62,358 bases of DNA from an uncultured Johnsonella sp. (GTDB lineage Bacteria > Bacillota > Clostridia > Lachnospirales > Lachnospiraceae), in the NCBI GenBank assembly GCA_900766185.1, contig CAAFUL010000075.1, positions 1 to 62,358 on the forward strand, read 5' to 3'. Below, one piece after another: positions 9,298-18,447 of the stretch. Every line of letters begins with the position of its first letter. The stretch's first letter is position 1. The notes under the pieces are model-generated. The model did no database searches. It was given only the letters and a program-made list of their open reading frames with translations, and had not been told where the DNA came from. The position numbers and the translations under genes were made by a program.

Positions 9298-9420
9298 TTT
9301 ATTTTTGATGAATATGAATTTAGGCGGCAGTCTGATAGATATAAATGTATGATATATGCCTGAAAGCAAGTTTTTCATTCGGTATATTATATATGTATAT
9401 CTAATCTACCTCACTGTAAC
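9298..9420. repeat. MITE-like family 1, copy C (single arm)
   Basis: This copy is in the opposite orientation to copies A and B. It holds GATGAATATGAAT near its left end, the core CTGAAAGCAAG...TTCATTCGGTATATTATA, and an outer end CTACCTCACTGTAAC. It matches the reverse complement of the copy B long arm across its length with scattered mismatches. The partner arm is not present, since the ATPase gene abuts it, so this is a truncated copy. Confidence 0.55.
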
Positions 9421-9471
9421 AAGTATACAAAATAATATACTGTATACAGGATAAATAAGTTATAGTTAATA

Positions 9472-9501
9472 TTGCCAAAGTAAACATTTATTAGGTATAA
9501 T
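9472..9501 (+). promoter_or_regulatory. Promoter of mscL
   Basis: TTGCCA (9472-9477) and TATAAT (9496-9501) are separated by 18 bases and lie 27 bases upstream of the mscL ATG. The intervening leader contains the ribosome-binding site AAGGAGAG. Confidence 0.65.
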
Positions 9502-9528
9502 CTTCTTACCAAAATTAAGGAGAGATTT

Positions 9529-9924
9529 ATGTTAAAGGAATTTAAGGAGTTTGCCCTTAAGGGGAATGTGGTTGATTTGGCAGTCGGTGTTATTATAGGT
9601 GCTGCGTTCGGCAAGATAGTTACTTCTTTGGTAGAAGATATGCTTATGCCTATACTCGGTATACTTATAGGCGGTATTAATTTTGAGAATCTTAAGATCG
9701 TAATTAAACAAGCGCAGGGGGATATACCCGAGTCAGCTATAATGTACGGAACTTTTATTCAAAATATAATTAATTTCTTAATCATAGCTTTCAGTATATT
9801 TTTGATGGTTAAGGCTATGAACTCTTTTAAGAGAAAAGAAGAGGCTAAAGAAGAGGAAAAACCTGTAGAGAAGGCTGCTGATATAGCACTTTTGGAAGAA
9901 ATAAGAGACCTGCTTAAAAAGTAA
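9529..9924 (+). CDS. mscL: Large-conductance mechanosensitive channel MscL
   Basis: This 131-residue membrane protein forms the homopentameric safety valve that opens at high membrane tension during osmotic downshock. The N-terminal helix and TM1 read FKEFALKGNVVDLAVGVIIG, the pore-lining constriction with its small residues. An extracellular loop follows, then TM2 around IQNIINFLIIAFSIFLMVKA, and a charged C-terminal coiled bundle (KRKEEAKEEEKP). Length is typical. It is monocistronic, with its own promoter and a downstream hairpin terminator. Confidence 0.95.
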   Translation: MLKEFKEFALKGNVVDLAVGVIIGAAFGKIVTSLVEDMLMPILGILIGGINFENLKIVIKQAQGDIPESAIMYGTFIQNIINFLIIAFSIFLMVKAMNSFKRKEEAKEEEKPVEKAADIALLEEIRDLLKK

Positions 9925-9930
9925 ATTTTG

Positions 9931-10003
9931 TTAATAAAGACTTCACATAAAGATGTATTTAAGCTTAGGCTTAAGTATGTATTTGATGAGAAGTCTTTTT
10001 ATT
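9931..10003 (+). terminator. Long-loop terminator after mscL
   Basis: AAAGACTTC (9936-9944) pairs with GAAGTCTTT (9990-9998), followed by TTATTAATT. The flanking TTAATA/TATTAA can extend the stem. The internal loop of about 45 bases can itself fold around AAGCTTAGGCTTAAG. Confidence 0.6.
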
Positions 10004-10076
10004 AATTATTGAAAATGCCCTCTGTCTTTGTTAGAATAATTTTGTATAGCTAGTAATGTATTGGAAGGAGATACTT

Positions 10077-10544
10077 ATGCGAAGAAAAGACAGATTGGTA
10101 AGTGAGTTTAGCGAACTTATAGATATAATAAAAAAATGTGATGTATGCAGGCTTGGAATAAATGATGAGGAAGTGCCTTACATACTTCCGCTTAACTTCG
10201 GTATGAGCGTGGAAGATGATAAATTATACCTTTATTTTCATGGGGCTACGGAAGGATATAAGTATTCTTTGCTGGAAAAGAATAATCATGTATCTTTTGA
10301 GATGGACTGTGACCATGAGCTTTATTCAGATAAGGAAAGAGGTTACTGCACCATGAATTACAGCAGTGTAATGGGCAGAGGTAGGATAGAGATCGTAGAG
10401 GATGTAGAAGAGAAGATCAAGGCTCTTACCATACTTACGGACAGCTATCATGAGGTGCATTTCGAGTTTAATCCGGCTGCGGTTTCAAGAACTACGGTTA
10501 TGAAGTTGACGGTAGAAAGTATGACAGGTAAACAAAAAGGATAG
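10077..10544 (+). CDS. Pyridoxamine 5'-phosphate oxidase-like flavin-binding protein (NimA-like)
   Basis: This 155-residue split-barrel protein resembles the small FMN-binding PNPOx/NimA group found next to many metabolic genes. Visible family features are a start MRRKDRLVSEFSELIDIIKK, then LPLNFGMSVEDDKLYLYFHGATEGYK and SFEMDCDHE, and SSVMGRGRIEIVEDVEEK in the second half. The ATG at 10077 is chosen because GGAAGGAG lies seven bases upstream; an earlier in-frame ATG at 10056 lies ahead of that site. True substrate is unknown; in nim-type proteins the activity is nitro-group reduction, which cannot be inferred here. Confidence 0.8.
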   Translation: MRRKDRLVSEFSELIDIIKKCDVCRLGINDEEVPYILPLNFGMSVEDDKLYLYFHGATEGYKYSLLEKNNHVSFEMDCDHELYSDKERGYCTMNYSSVMGRGRIEIVEDVEEKIKALTILTDSYHEVHFEFNPAAVSRTTVMKLTVESMTGKQKG

Positions 10545-10753
10545 GAATTAACTGTTAAGTTTAAGTCAATTTGCAGATAGGTAATAACGGTAAGTTATGT
10601 TATAATTGTTTTGCAAAAGTAATTGGGGCTAACGGTTTAGGTAAGCAGTCAAATTTATAAATCAAATTTACAGGTTTTATAATATTTTGATTAAGATAAA
10701 GAATTTGCATAAACCGTTACAATACTATATTCTATATCAAAGGAGTTAGGAAT

Positions 10754-11500
10754 ATGAAGCTAGTTTTAATTCGTCATGGTGAAAGCGAATGGAATAAATT
10801 GAATTTATTTACAGGCTGGACAGATGTAGAGCTTAGTGAAAAAGGTGTTGAAGAAGCTAAGGAGGCTTCTCGCCAGCTTAAGGAAGCCGGATTTGACTTT
10901 GATCTTTGCTATACAAGCTATTTGAAAAGAGCGATTCATACATTAAATGAGGTATTGCTCGGCTTGGACAGAGAATGGCTTCCTGTAAAGAAATCATGGA
11001 AGCTTAACGAAAGACACTACGGTGCATTACAGGGGCTTAATAAGTCTGAGACCGCAGCTAAGTACGGTGAAGAGCAGGTTAAGATCTGGAGACGCTCCTA
11101 TGCGGTTATGCCTCCTGCACTGGAAGAAGGTGATGAGAGAAATCCTCGTACACAAGAGCAGTATCGTGAGGTAGAAGATAAGAATATGCTTCCTCTTACC
11201 GAAAGCCTTAAGGAAACTGTAGCAAGGGTAGTACCTTACTTTGAAAGTGAGATAAAGCCTCAGATGCAGGCAGGAAAAAGAATAGTTATTGCAGCTCACG
11301 GAAATTCACTCCGTGCTTTGGTAAAATATTTTGATAACTTGAGCGAAGATGAGATAATGGGTGTTAATATTCCTACAGCTGTACCTTTGGTATATGAGTT
11401 TGATGATAATTTTAAGGCACTAAAGCATTATTATCTTGCAAATGAAGAAGAGCTCAATGCAAAGATGGATGCAGTAGCTAATCAGGGTAAGGCAAAGTAA
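10754..11500 (+). CDS. gpmA: 2,3-bisphosphoglycerate-dependent phosphoglycerate mutase
   Basis: This 248-residue cytoplasmic enzyme interconverts 3- and 2-phosphoglycerate in glycolysis. The phospho-accepting His is in LIRHGESEWN (residues 4-13), followed by NLFTGWTDVELSEKG. The substrate loop is WKLNERHYGALQGLNK, and the second catalytic His is in IVIAAHGNSLRALVKY. Length matches the cofactor-dependent GpmA family. AAAGGAGTTAGG provides the ribosome-binding site. A long-loop terminator follows, so the gene is probably monocistronic. Confidence 0.96.
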   Translation: MKLVLIRHGESEWNKLNLFTGWTDVELSEKGVEEAKEASRQLKEAGFDFDLCYTSYLKRAIHTLNEVLLGLDREWLPVKKSWKLNERHYGALQGLNKSETAAKYGEEQVKIWRRSYAVMPPALEEGDERNPRTQEQYREVEDKNMLPLTESLKETVARVVPYFESEIKPQMQAGKRIVIAAHGNSLRALVKYFDNLSEDEIMGVNIPTAVPLVYEFDDNFKALKHYYLANEEELNAKMDAVANQGKAK

Positions 11501-11517
11501 ATTTATAAAAAATAAAA

Positions 11518-11615
11518 AAGGGCTGTCGTATTAAGAATCTAATATACAGGATATAATAGTGAGTAAAGCAAAAATCACTGTATAAGGTATTATTTTCTTT
11601 TTATGCGACAGCCTT
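11518..11615 (+). terminator. Long-loop GCTGTCG/CGACAGC terminator hairpin after gpmA
   Basis: AAGGGCTGTCG (11518-11528) pairs with CGACAGCCTT (11606-11615), enclosing about 77 bases. It belongs to the same hairpin type as those at 36237-36328 and 45373-45440. Confidence 0.55.
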
Positions 11616-11647
11616 ATTTATTATTGTTAAGTCGGAAAGGATAATTA

Positions 11648-12061
11648 ATGGATATAGTATTTGCAATTTTTTCGGCAATATTTGCGGCATTAACCGCAAT
11701 ATTGTCAAAGATAGGAATAAGTGCTGTGAATTCAAATTTGGCAACAGCTATAAGGACAACAGTTGTGCTTTTGATGGCATGGATCATGGTATTTATGGTA
11801 GGAGCACAGACCGGTATTACACAAATAAGCAGGAAAAGTCTCATTTTCCTTATACTTTCGGGACTGGCAACAGGTGCATCGTGGCTTTGTTATTATAAGG
11901 CTTTACAACTTGGAGCGGCTTCAAAAGTTGTAGCAATAGATAAATTCAGTGTGGTAATTACATTAGTACTGGCTTTTATAATACTTAGAGAACAGATAAA
12001 TATAAAGTCGGTTATAGGAGCTGTGTTAATTACGCTGGGTACTTTATGTATGATATTATAA
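11648..12061 (+). CDS. EamA/DMT-family small membrane transporter (single EamA repeat)
   Basis: This 137-residue integral membrane protein has about four or five hydrophobic helices corresponding to one EamA repeat rather than the usual two. It shows FAALTAILSKIGI at the start, an AIRTTVVLLMAWIM helix, GLATGASWLCYYKALQLG in the middle, and VVAIDKFSVVITLVLAFIILRE with a final GAVLITLGTLCMIL. Half-length members presumably dimerise. The substrate is not predictable. The DNA methyltransferase gene starts 18 bases downstream and may share the transcript. Confidence 0.85.
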   Translation: MDIVFAIFSAIFAALTAILSKIGISAVNSNLATAIRTTVVLLMAWIMVFMVGAQTGITQISRKSLIFLILSGLATGASWLCYYKALQLGAASKVVAIDKFSVVITLVLAFIILREQINIKSVIGAVLITLGTLCMIL

Positions 12062-12079
12062 CAAAAGGAAGATATGTAT

Positions 12080-12997
12080 ATGAAGTCTAAGTTAAATAAG
12101 ACTATAGATTTAACTATAGAAGAAGGAAAAGTGTATCTTGACAGGTGCGTAAAAATAGACTCAAGGACTGATGTGGGAAGTATACTTGATAAGACCCTGC
12201 TTGGTGATACATTTGAAATACTTTCATTAATGCCGGAAAAATTTATAGATTTATTGATCGTTGACCCTCCTTACAATATAGATAAGGACTTCCACGGAAA
12301 TAAATTCAAAAAAAGTGCGGACGGTATATACGAGGAATACACAAAGGCATGGATAGAGAGGGTACTGCCCTTACTTAAAAATACCGCCTCCGTATATGTT
12401 TGCTGTGATTGGAAGTCGAGTATAGTTATAGCAAATGTATTGAAAAGGTATTTTATTATTCAAAATAGGATCACATGGCAAAGAGAAAAGGGCAGAGGGG
12501 CATTATATAATTGGAAAAACGGCATGGAAGATATATGGTTTGCCACTATGTCCAAAGATTACACTTTTAATGTAGAAGCTGTAAAGACAAGGAGAAGAGT
12601 TGTAGCTCCTTACAAGGTTGACGGAAAGCCCAAAGACTGGGAAGAAACAGATGAGGGCAACTTTAGAAACACCTATCCGTCCAATTTTTGGGACGATATA
12701 TCCATACCCTATTGGTCTATGCCTGAAAATACTGCGCATCCGACACAAAAGCCTGAAAAACTTTTGGCTAAGCTGATACTGGCAAGCTCTAATGAAAAAG
12801 ACATAGTATTCGATCCGTTTTTAGGCTCAGGCTCTACTTCGGTATGTGCTAAAAAACTTGGAAGGCACTATGTAGGTATAGAACAAAACGAGCAGTACTG
12901 TGTGTGGGCAGAGAAAAGGCTTGAAATGGCAGATGCCGATAAGAGGATACAAGGTTATGAGGACGGAGTATTCTGGGAAAGAAATGCAAGAAAGTAA
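12080..12997 (+). CDS. DNA methyltransferase (beta-class N6-adenine/N4-cytosine, DPPY type), solitary
   Basis: About 305 residues. Motif IV LLIVDPPYNIDKDF comes before motif I VFDPFLGSGSTS, the order of beta-class enzymes; DPPY usually means N6-adenine methylation. Target-recognition sequence would lie between (about residues 95-230), and AHPTQKPEKLL is the typical motif before motif I. The ATG at 12080 has AAGGAAG eight bases upstream, better placed than the ATG at 12074. No restriction endonuclease gene is adjacent, so it looks like an orphan methylase; a remote partner cannot be excluded. Recognition sequence unknown. Confidence 0.88.
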   Translation: MKSKLNKTIDLTIEEGKVYLDRCVKIDSRTDVGSILDKTLLGDTFEILSLMPEKFIDLLIVDPPYNIDKDFHGNKFKKSADGIYEEYTKAWIERVLPLLKNTASVYVCCDWKSSIVIANVLKRYFIIQNRITWQREKGRGALYNWKNGMEDIWFATMSKDYTFNVEAVKTRRRVVAPYKVDGKPKDWEETDEGNFRNTYPSNFWDDISIPYWSMPENTAHPTQKPEKLLAKLILASSNEKDIVFDPFLGSGSTSVCAKKLGRHYVGIEQNEQYCVWAEKRLEMADADKRIQGYEDGVFWERNARK

Positions 12998-13156
12998 GAT
13001 GGGAATACAGATGGCTGTAACATATCCTATACAAATTAAATTATTTTACAAACTACATACTGGATTTTTTTATAAAGATATGTTACAATAAACCTCAGAA
13101 AGTAATAATAAATTTTTTAACAATAGTATTAATAATATAATTTAATGGAGGTTTAT

Positions 13157-14251
13157 ATGCAGCGTTTAAGAATGATGCGTGCACCGCTAAAGTATGTTCA
13201 GGGAAAGGGAGCCCTGCTTCATTTCCATAAGGAAGTGGGTTATATGGGTAAGAGATGGCTTTTTGTATGTTCAAACAGTGGATATAAAAGCTGCTTTGAA
13301 GGTTTGGAAAAGAGTTTTGAAGGTACGGAAGATTATCGCAGATATGAAGTATTCGGTGGAATCTCCAGTGTTAATGAAGTTAAGAAGATGCAGGATATTG
13401 TAGAGTCCGACAATATTGATGTAGTAGTTGCAGTAGGTGGAGGTTCAGCAGTGGATACCGCTAAGGCAAGTGCTTATTATTCGGGAAGAAAAATAGTCAT
13501 AATACCTACAGTAGCAGCTACGGATGCACCATGTACCGGACTTTCAGTTATTTATAATGATGATGGAAGCTTTAATAAATACTTGTTCTATCCTCAAAAT
13601 CCAGATGCGGTTTTGGTGGACAGTGCTGTTATAGCCACTGCTCCGGTGAAGTTCCTGGTTGCAGGCATGGGTGATGCTTTGGCTACTTATTTTGAAGGTC
13701 GTGCCTCTTTGCGTACCGAATCCCCAAGTCTTGAGGGTGGCGGGATTACAAGAGCAGGTATGGCTATTGCAAGACTTTGCTATGAGACCTTAAGAAATTA
13801 TGGTAAGGCAGCCATAGCAGCCTGTGAGAGTAAAGTTGTGACTCCGGCTTTGGATGCGGTTATTGAAGCGGCTGTATATCTTTCAGGAGTAGGAGCGGAT
13901 AATGTAAACTGTGCTGCAGCACATTCATTTTACAACGGTCTTACTTCTTTAGGTGGTCATGATGCTTATCATGGTAATTGCGTAGCTTTCGGAACCTTGG
14001 TTCAATTGACACTTGAAGGTGCGCCAAAGGATGAATTTGAAGAAGTACAGGATTTTTGCCTGGAAGTGGGGCTTCCGATTACTCTTTCAGAGCTTGGAAC
14101 ATTTACTGATGAAGAAATTCATACTATGGCAAAAAATGCCTGTGTTCAGGGTGAGACCATACATAATTTGGCAGGAGATGTAACATCTGAAGAGCTTTAC
14201 TGTGCAATTATAGCTACAGATGCTCTAGGAAAGGCAAAATTAAGTAAATAA
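13157..14251 (+). CDS. gldA: Glycerol dehydrogenase-type iron-containing alcohol dehydrogenase
   Basis: About 364 residues. It is an NAD-dependent, metal-containing dehydrogenase of the GldA group, oxidising glycerol to dihydroxyacetone (or related polyols). The NAD-binding stretch VAVGGGSAVDTAKA is followed by IIPTVAATDAPCTGLSVIY, and the metal-binding His residues lie in AAHSFYNGL and GHDAYHGNCVAFG. The ATG at 13157 is chosen because GGAGG lies at 13147-13151, five bases upstream; the earlier ATG at 13145 overlaps that site. A weak hairpin with AAGGA and TCCTT arms follows the stop near 14273-14303. Confidence 0.9.
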   Translation: MQRLRMMRAPLKYVQGKGALLHFHKEVGYMGKRWLFVCSNSGYKSCFEGLEKSFEGTEDYRRYEVFGGISSVNEVKKMQDIVESDNIDVVVAVGGGSAVDTAKASAYYSGRKIVIIPTVAATDAPCTGLSVIYNDDGSFNKYLFYPQNPDAVLVDSAVIATAPVKFLVAGMGDALATYFEGRASLRTESPSLEGGGITRAGMAIARLCYETLRNYGKAAIAACESKVVTPALDAVIEAAVYLSGVGADNVNCAAAHSFYNGLTSLGGHDAYHGNCVAFGTLVQLTLEGAPKDEFEEVQDFCLEVGLPITLSELGTFTDEEIHTMAKNACVQGETIHNLAGDVTSEELYCAIIATDALGKAKLSK

Positions 14252-14537
14252 AACTTATATAACTTATATTGTAAGGATTGTTGCATTAATGTGGCAGTCC
14301 TTTTTGTTATTGCCGTGTAGATATAGGGGAAGTATTATATCTTGGAAAATACCGCTTTACAAGAGGTGAGATAGGATAATAGTACATACTAAATTTTAAA
14401 AATCACTCATTCCTTATAAAAACATTAGAAATTAGTTGTATTATAGTAAACAAAAAGTATAGGAGAAGAGCATTCTAACTTTGTTTATAACACAGGTAGA
14501 AGCAATGAGTAAATAATTATTATAAGGGGGAAATGCA

Positions 14538-15197
14538 GTGGAGAAAATTTTAGCAGTGGATGATGATAAGGATATAGTTGAGCTTATTAACAATACACTG
14601 ACTTCACAAGGCTATAGAGTTGACACAGCCCTAGCTGTAGAGAATGTAGATATGGATAAGATAGGCGGATATGATTTGATACTGCTTGATGTTATGCTGC
14701 CGGGAACAGACGGATTTGAATTTTGTAAAAAGATACGCTCCCTAACGGACTGCCCCATTGTTTTTCTGACTGCAAAAACTGAGGAAACGGACATAATATC
14801 GGGTCTTGGATACGGGGCTGATGATTATATTTGTAAGCCCTTCGGTATAAGAAGTTTTATAGCCAGAATTGCTGCACATCTTAGAAGAGAAAACAGAGAG
14901 AGGCATATAGTGCTTGTAAGCAAGGGGCTGCGTTTTGATTTGTCTGAAAAAATCATAGCTTGCGGAGATAAACAAATTGATCTTACAAAGTCGGAATATG
15001 AGATTTGCGAATACCTGGCAAAAAATAAGGGGCAGGTGTTTACTATGGAGCAGATCTATGATTATTTATACGGTTTTGAAGATAGGGGAACGCCCGCAGC
15101 AATAAGAGAGCATATAAAAAATATAAGGGCAAAGTTTAAAAAATACGAACTTACACCTATTGAAACTGTATGGGGCATAGGTTACAAGTGGAAATGA
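14538..15197 (+). CDS. OmpR/PhoB-family response regulator
   Basis: This 219-residue DNA-binding regulator has a receiver domain (1-120) with an acidic pocket VDDDKD, phosphorylatable Asp51 in LILLDVMLPG and Lys100 in ICKPFG. A C-terminal winged helix (about 125-219) follows, including GQVFTMEQIYDYLYG and VWGIGYKWK. It starts with GTG at 14538, seven bases after AGGGGG. Its stop overlaps the start of the sensor kinase gene, so the pair forms one two-component system. Regulated genes are not evident nearby. Confidence 0.93.
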   Translation: MEKILAVDDDKDIVELINNTLTSQGYRVDTALAVENVDMDKIGGYDLILLDVMLPGTDGFEFCKKIRSLTDCPIVFLTAKTEETDIISGLGYGADDYICKPFGIRSFIARIAAHLRRENRERHIVLVSKGLRFDLSEKIIACGDKQIDLTKSEYEICEYLAKNKGQVFTMEQIYDYLYGFEDRGTPAAIREHIKNIRAKFKKYELTPIETVWGIGYKWK

Positions 15198-16570
15198 AAA
15201 TAAAAAGAAAACGAAAACACTCACTCAAATATGTATTTGTAAAATATTTTATATTTGTGATTTCCTCTTTTATATCGGCTTTATTCATATTTATATTATT
15301 CGGCAATGTTATAATAAAGCTCGGAGTAGTTCAAGACCCCTATGTTCTTGAAAAAAACGAAGAATTATTAAAAAGTGAAATTGAAAAAAATGCCGATTTT
15401 GATTTTTCAAAACTTCCGAGTGAAGCCTTATATGCTTTGATTAAAAATGATGAGATCTTTGAAAGTAATATGACAAAAAAAGAGCAAAAAGAAGCTCTTT
15501 ATATTTATTTCAGTAAACTCAGCGGTGAAGAGATACCTATATTTTATAATGTGATAGAGAGAAAAGAAGACATATGCATATTGCTTTATGAGCCGAAAAT
15601 AAGATATACGATTCCGTGGATGGAGAAATTTTTACCGGATTTTGAAGTGTTGATCTTGTTTTTGTTAGCTATTACCTGTATAGCGGAATTTGTACTGCTT
15701 ACCTTATTATTTTCAAGAAAATTAAAGAAAAGACTGTCTTCCATAATAGAGCTTACAGAAAAAATAAAGGAACAGGATCTGGATTTTCAGGCAAAAAGGA
15801 CCGATATAACAGAGCTTAATGATGTAATAGATTCTATAGACAGTATGAAAGAGGCACTTAAAGAAAGTTTGATCAAAAACTGGAATATGGAGCAGACAAA
15901 GCGTGAGCAGATTGAGGCACTGGCACATGATATAAAGACACCTTTAACCGTAATAAGAGGTAATACCGAGCTTTTATCGTTAACTGAGCTTACAGACAGG
16001 CAAAAAGATTTTGTAAACTACAGTCTTAATAATATTGACAGGGTGGAGCTTTTGCTTAAAAATCTTTCGGAGCTTAATAAGGGAAAAAATATTGATAGAG
16101 ATTTACATGAAGTACTGGCTACAGATAAGTTTATTACACAGATAAGTGAGGAAATCAAAGCCTTGGCTATCGCAAAAAGTAGGAGCATTGATATTATAAA
16201 TAAACTTTACGCAAATATATACATAAATGTCGATATTGACTTATTAAATCGTGCCGTAATGAATATAGTATCAAATGCTATAAACTATAGTAAAGAAGAT
16301 ACGGATATAGAGGTGAATTTTAGTATTGAAGATGGTAAGTTTTTAATAAAATGTATAGATAAAGGTAAGGGCTTTAATAAGGAGGAACTAAAAAAAGCAA
16401 AAGAACAATTTTACAGGGGAGATAAGAGCAGAACAAATACTGAACATTCCGGACTGGGACTTAGCATAGCTGATGATATAGTAAGCTCCTTTGGAGGCGA
16501 ATTAAGGCTTGAAAATAATATTGATGTAGGAGCAAGCGTCAGTATACTGATACCTATAGCAGATATATAA
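15194..16570 (+). CDS. Sensor histidine kinase partner of the upstream response regulator
   Basis: About 458 residues. Two membrane helices (about residues 15-40 and 150-175) flank an extracytoplasmic sensing region of about 110 residues. A HAMP-like linker follows. The H-box ALAHDIKTPLTVIRGN carries the phosphorylated His near residue 245, and the ATPase domain shows N-box NIVSNAINYS, DKGKGFN and GLGLSIADDIV. The chosen ATG (15194) overlaps the regulator stop as ATGA, preferred over an in-frame ATG at 15170 inside the regulator. The signal sensed is unknown. Confidence 0.92.
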   Translation: MKIKRKRKHSLKYVFVKYFIFVISSFISALFIFILFGNVIIKLGVVQDPYVLEKNEELLKSEIEKNADFDFSKLPSEALYALIKNDEIFESNMTKKEQKEALYIYFSKLSGEEIPIFYNVIERKEDICILLYEPKIRYTIPWMEKFLPDFEVLILFLLAITCIAEFVLLTLLFSRKLKKRLSSIIELTEKIKEQDLDFQAKRTDITELNDVIDSIDSMKEALKESLIKNWNMEQTKREQIEALAHDIKTPLTVIRGNTELLSLTELTDRQKDFVNYSLNNIDRVELLLKNLSELNKGKNIDRDLHEVLATDKFITQISEEIKALAIAKSRSIDIINKLYANIYINVDIDLLNRAVMNIVSNAINYSKEDTDIEVNFSIEDGKFLIKCIDKGKGFNKEELKKAKEQFYRGDKSRTNTEHSGLGLSIADDIVSSFGGELRLENNIDVGASVSILIPIADI

Positions 16571-16664
16571 ATTTTATAAAAAAGCGTAAAACTATTTACA
16601 TAATTCATAATTTGGACTATAAATTAGTTGTAACCCGAAGGCTTTTTGTGTTAAAGGAGAGAAT

Positions 16665-17222
16665 ATGAAAAATGTATTAGTTGTTTCAGGCCATACGGAT
16701 CTTAATGATTCAGTAGTAAATAAATTGGTTTTAGAAGAAGTTAAAAAGCTTATACCTGAGGCTGAAATAGATCGTTTGGACGAGCTTTATCCGGATTTTA
16801 AGATTGATGCAAAGGCGGAGCAGGCAAAGCTTGAAAAAGCGGATATAGTAGTTTTACAATTTCCGCTGTTTTGGTATTCCGCACCTTCCATACTGCACAG
16901 ATGGTTAGAGCAGACCTTTTTACATGGTTGGTCTCATGGCAGTACGGGAGATAAGTTAAAGGATAAGAAGGTGCTCATATCTTTAACCAGCGGTGCGCCT
17001 GAGGAGTTTTATCACAGTTACGGTGCAGCAGGGCACGAGATCAAGGACTTTATACAGCCTTTGATTTCAAGTGTTACCATGTGCCAAATGGAGTATGCAG
17101 GCTTTCTCTACACCGGAGGAGTATCATATATGGCAAGACAGGATCCGGATATCTTGATGCAAATTAAGGAAAAAGGCTTGGCACATGCTGTAGAGCTTGT
17201 GAATATGATAAAGTCATTATAA
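16665..17222 (+). CDS. NAD(P)H oxidoreductase, flavodoxin-like fold (NQO/KefF/YwrO family)
   Basis: This 185-residue FMN or FAD enzyme of the quinone-reductase/flavodoxin-2 family reduces quinones or similar acceptors with NAD(P)H. Signature features are VVSGHTDLNDSVVNK at the start, the DELYPDFKIDAKAEQAKLEKAD segment (read as two parts around the helix), and VLQFPLFWYSAPSILHRWLE, the classic family motif near residue 65. LTSGAPEEFYHSYG binds the flavin. GGAGAG precedes the ATG. A strong hairpin terminator lies 120 bases downstream. Confidence 0.88.
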   Translation: MKNVLVVSGHTDLNDSVVNKLVLEEVKKLIPEAEIDRLDELYPDFKIDAKAEQAKLEKADIVVLQFPLFWYSAPSILHRWLEQTFLHGWSHGSTGDKLKDKKVLISLTSGAPEEFYHSYGAAGHEIKDFIQPLISSVTMCQMEYAGFLYTGGVSYMARQDPDILMQIKEKGLAHAVELVNMIKSL

Positions 17223-17345
17223 GTTAAGATATACTTTAATGTGTGGGAAGTTTAAACAGTGTACTTAAGAAGTGGAAAACGCTTACTAAGTTCAGGTTTT
17301 GCTTACTGTTTCTTTTAAAAAGTATAGGTGAATTTATATAGGTCG

Positions 17346-17394
17346 TAAACTCGCTTGCTTTGCTACTTATTAAAGAGCGGCGAGTTTATTTTTT
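17346..17394 (+). terminator. Hairpin terminator after the NQO-like gene
   Basis: TAAACTCGC (17346-17354) pairs perfectly with GCGAGTTTA (17380-17388), followed by TTTTTTAA. The rest of the 329-base gap before the next gene is AT-rich leader; I see no gene in it. Confidence 0.75.
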
Positions 17395-17551
17395 AATTCA
17401 AAAGACTATGTTTTATAGCAAATGTAAACTGTAACTAAATGTTGAAATTATAAAAAAATTAAAAAGTGCAAATGGTTACAAAGCTGAATATTTGTGTTAA
17501 AATATATGAAAAATATAGGGAAAGACGCTTAAAGGAGGATGAAAAAGCAAT

Positions 17552-18358
17552 ATGGAAGATATGAATACTCAAGCTAAATTACCCGATTTTTTAAAGCCGA
17601 AGCTTGCACTTATAACAGGTGCATCGTCAGGTATAGGACTGAATCTTGCAAGGCTTTTTGCAAAAAAAGGATATGATCTTGTGCTTGTTGCAAGAAGAGA
17701 AGGAAGATTGGAAAAAATAAGTGATAAACTTAAAAAGGTTTATAATATAGAGTGCAAGGTTATAAAAGCTGATTTGTCTTTGGCTAAGGGGTTGAAAAAA
17801 TTGGTTTCCTTATTGGAAGAGCAGGGAATTGTTATAGACTTGCTTATTAACTGTGCCGGTATATTGCATGTGGACAAGGCTCAAAATATAGAGTTAAAGA
17901 ATGACATAAGTCTTATGTACACCAATCTTATATCACCCATAGAACTTTCAAAATACTGTGTGAGAAAGTGGACAGAAAAAGGAAAGAAAGGTTCTATTAT
18001 AAATATTTCTTCTATGGCTGCATTCTGTCCTCATCCATATATGGCAACCTATTCCGCATCTAAGGCGGGATTATATCACTACAGTCTTGCTATGGCTGCC
18101 GAGCTTAGAAAACAGGGTATACACATACTTACAGCTTGCCCGGGACCTACCGATACGGATTTGATAAATAAAAATGATCTGTCCTATCCGAAAGCCAAGG
18201 TGTCAGAAGTTGCGTATGATATAATGCGAGCATACGAGCAAAAGAAAGAGCTTGTAATTACAAACAGGTTTTATAAAATGTTGCATTTTATATCATCTCT
18301 TATACCGAAACTGTGTAAGATAAGATTAATAGCTTATATTATGGAAAATAGGGATTAA
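17552..18358 (+). CDS. Short-chain dehydrogenase/reductase (SDR)
   Basis: This 268-residue classical SDR has the cofactor loop TGASSGIGLNLARLF (about 21-35), NCAG (about residue 104), the catalytic Ser in IINISSMAAF and the YSASK catalytic Tyr/Lys pair near residue 170. The Arg residues after the second strand (VARREGR) favour NADP(H). The substrate is not predictable. The best ribosome-binding site, AGGAGG, is 13 bases from this ATG, longer than usual, but no closer in-frame start fits. Confidence 0.88.
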   Translation: MEDMNTQAKLPDFLKPKLALITGASSGIGLNLARLFAKKGYDLVLVARREGRLEKISDKLKKVYNIECKVIKADLSLAKGLKKLVSLLEEQGIVIDLLINCAGILHVDKAQNIELKNDISLMYTNLISPIELSKYCVRKWTEKGKKGSIINISSMAAFCPHPYMATYSASKAGLYHYSLAMAAELRKQGIHILTACPGPTDTDLINKNDLSYPKAKVSEVAYDIMRAYEQKKELVITNRFYKMLHFISSLIPKLCKIRLIAYIMENRD

Positions 18359-18447
18359 CTTGTATTTGCTTAGCGCTTATTGAAATCTTTTGCGGATCGT
18401 ATATCGGTGTTCTAATACAAAATGTTATTAAAAGGAACAAATGTTAA

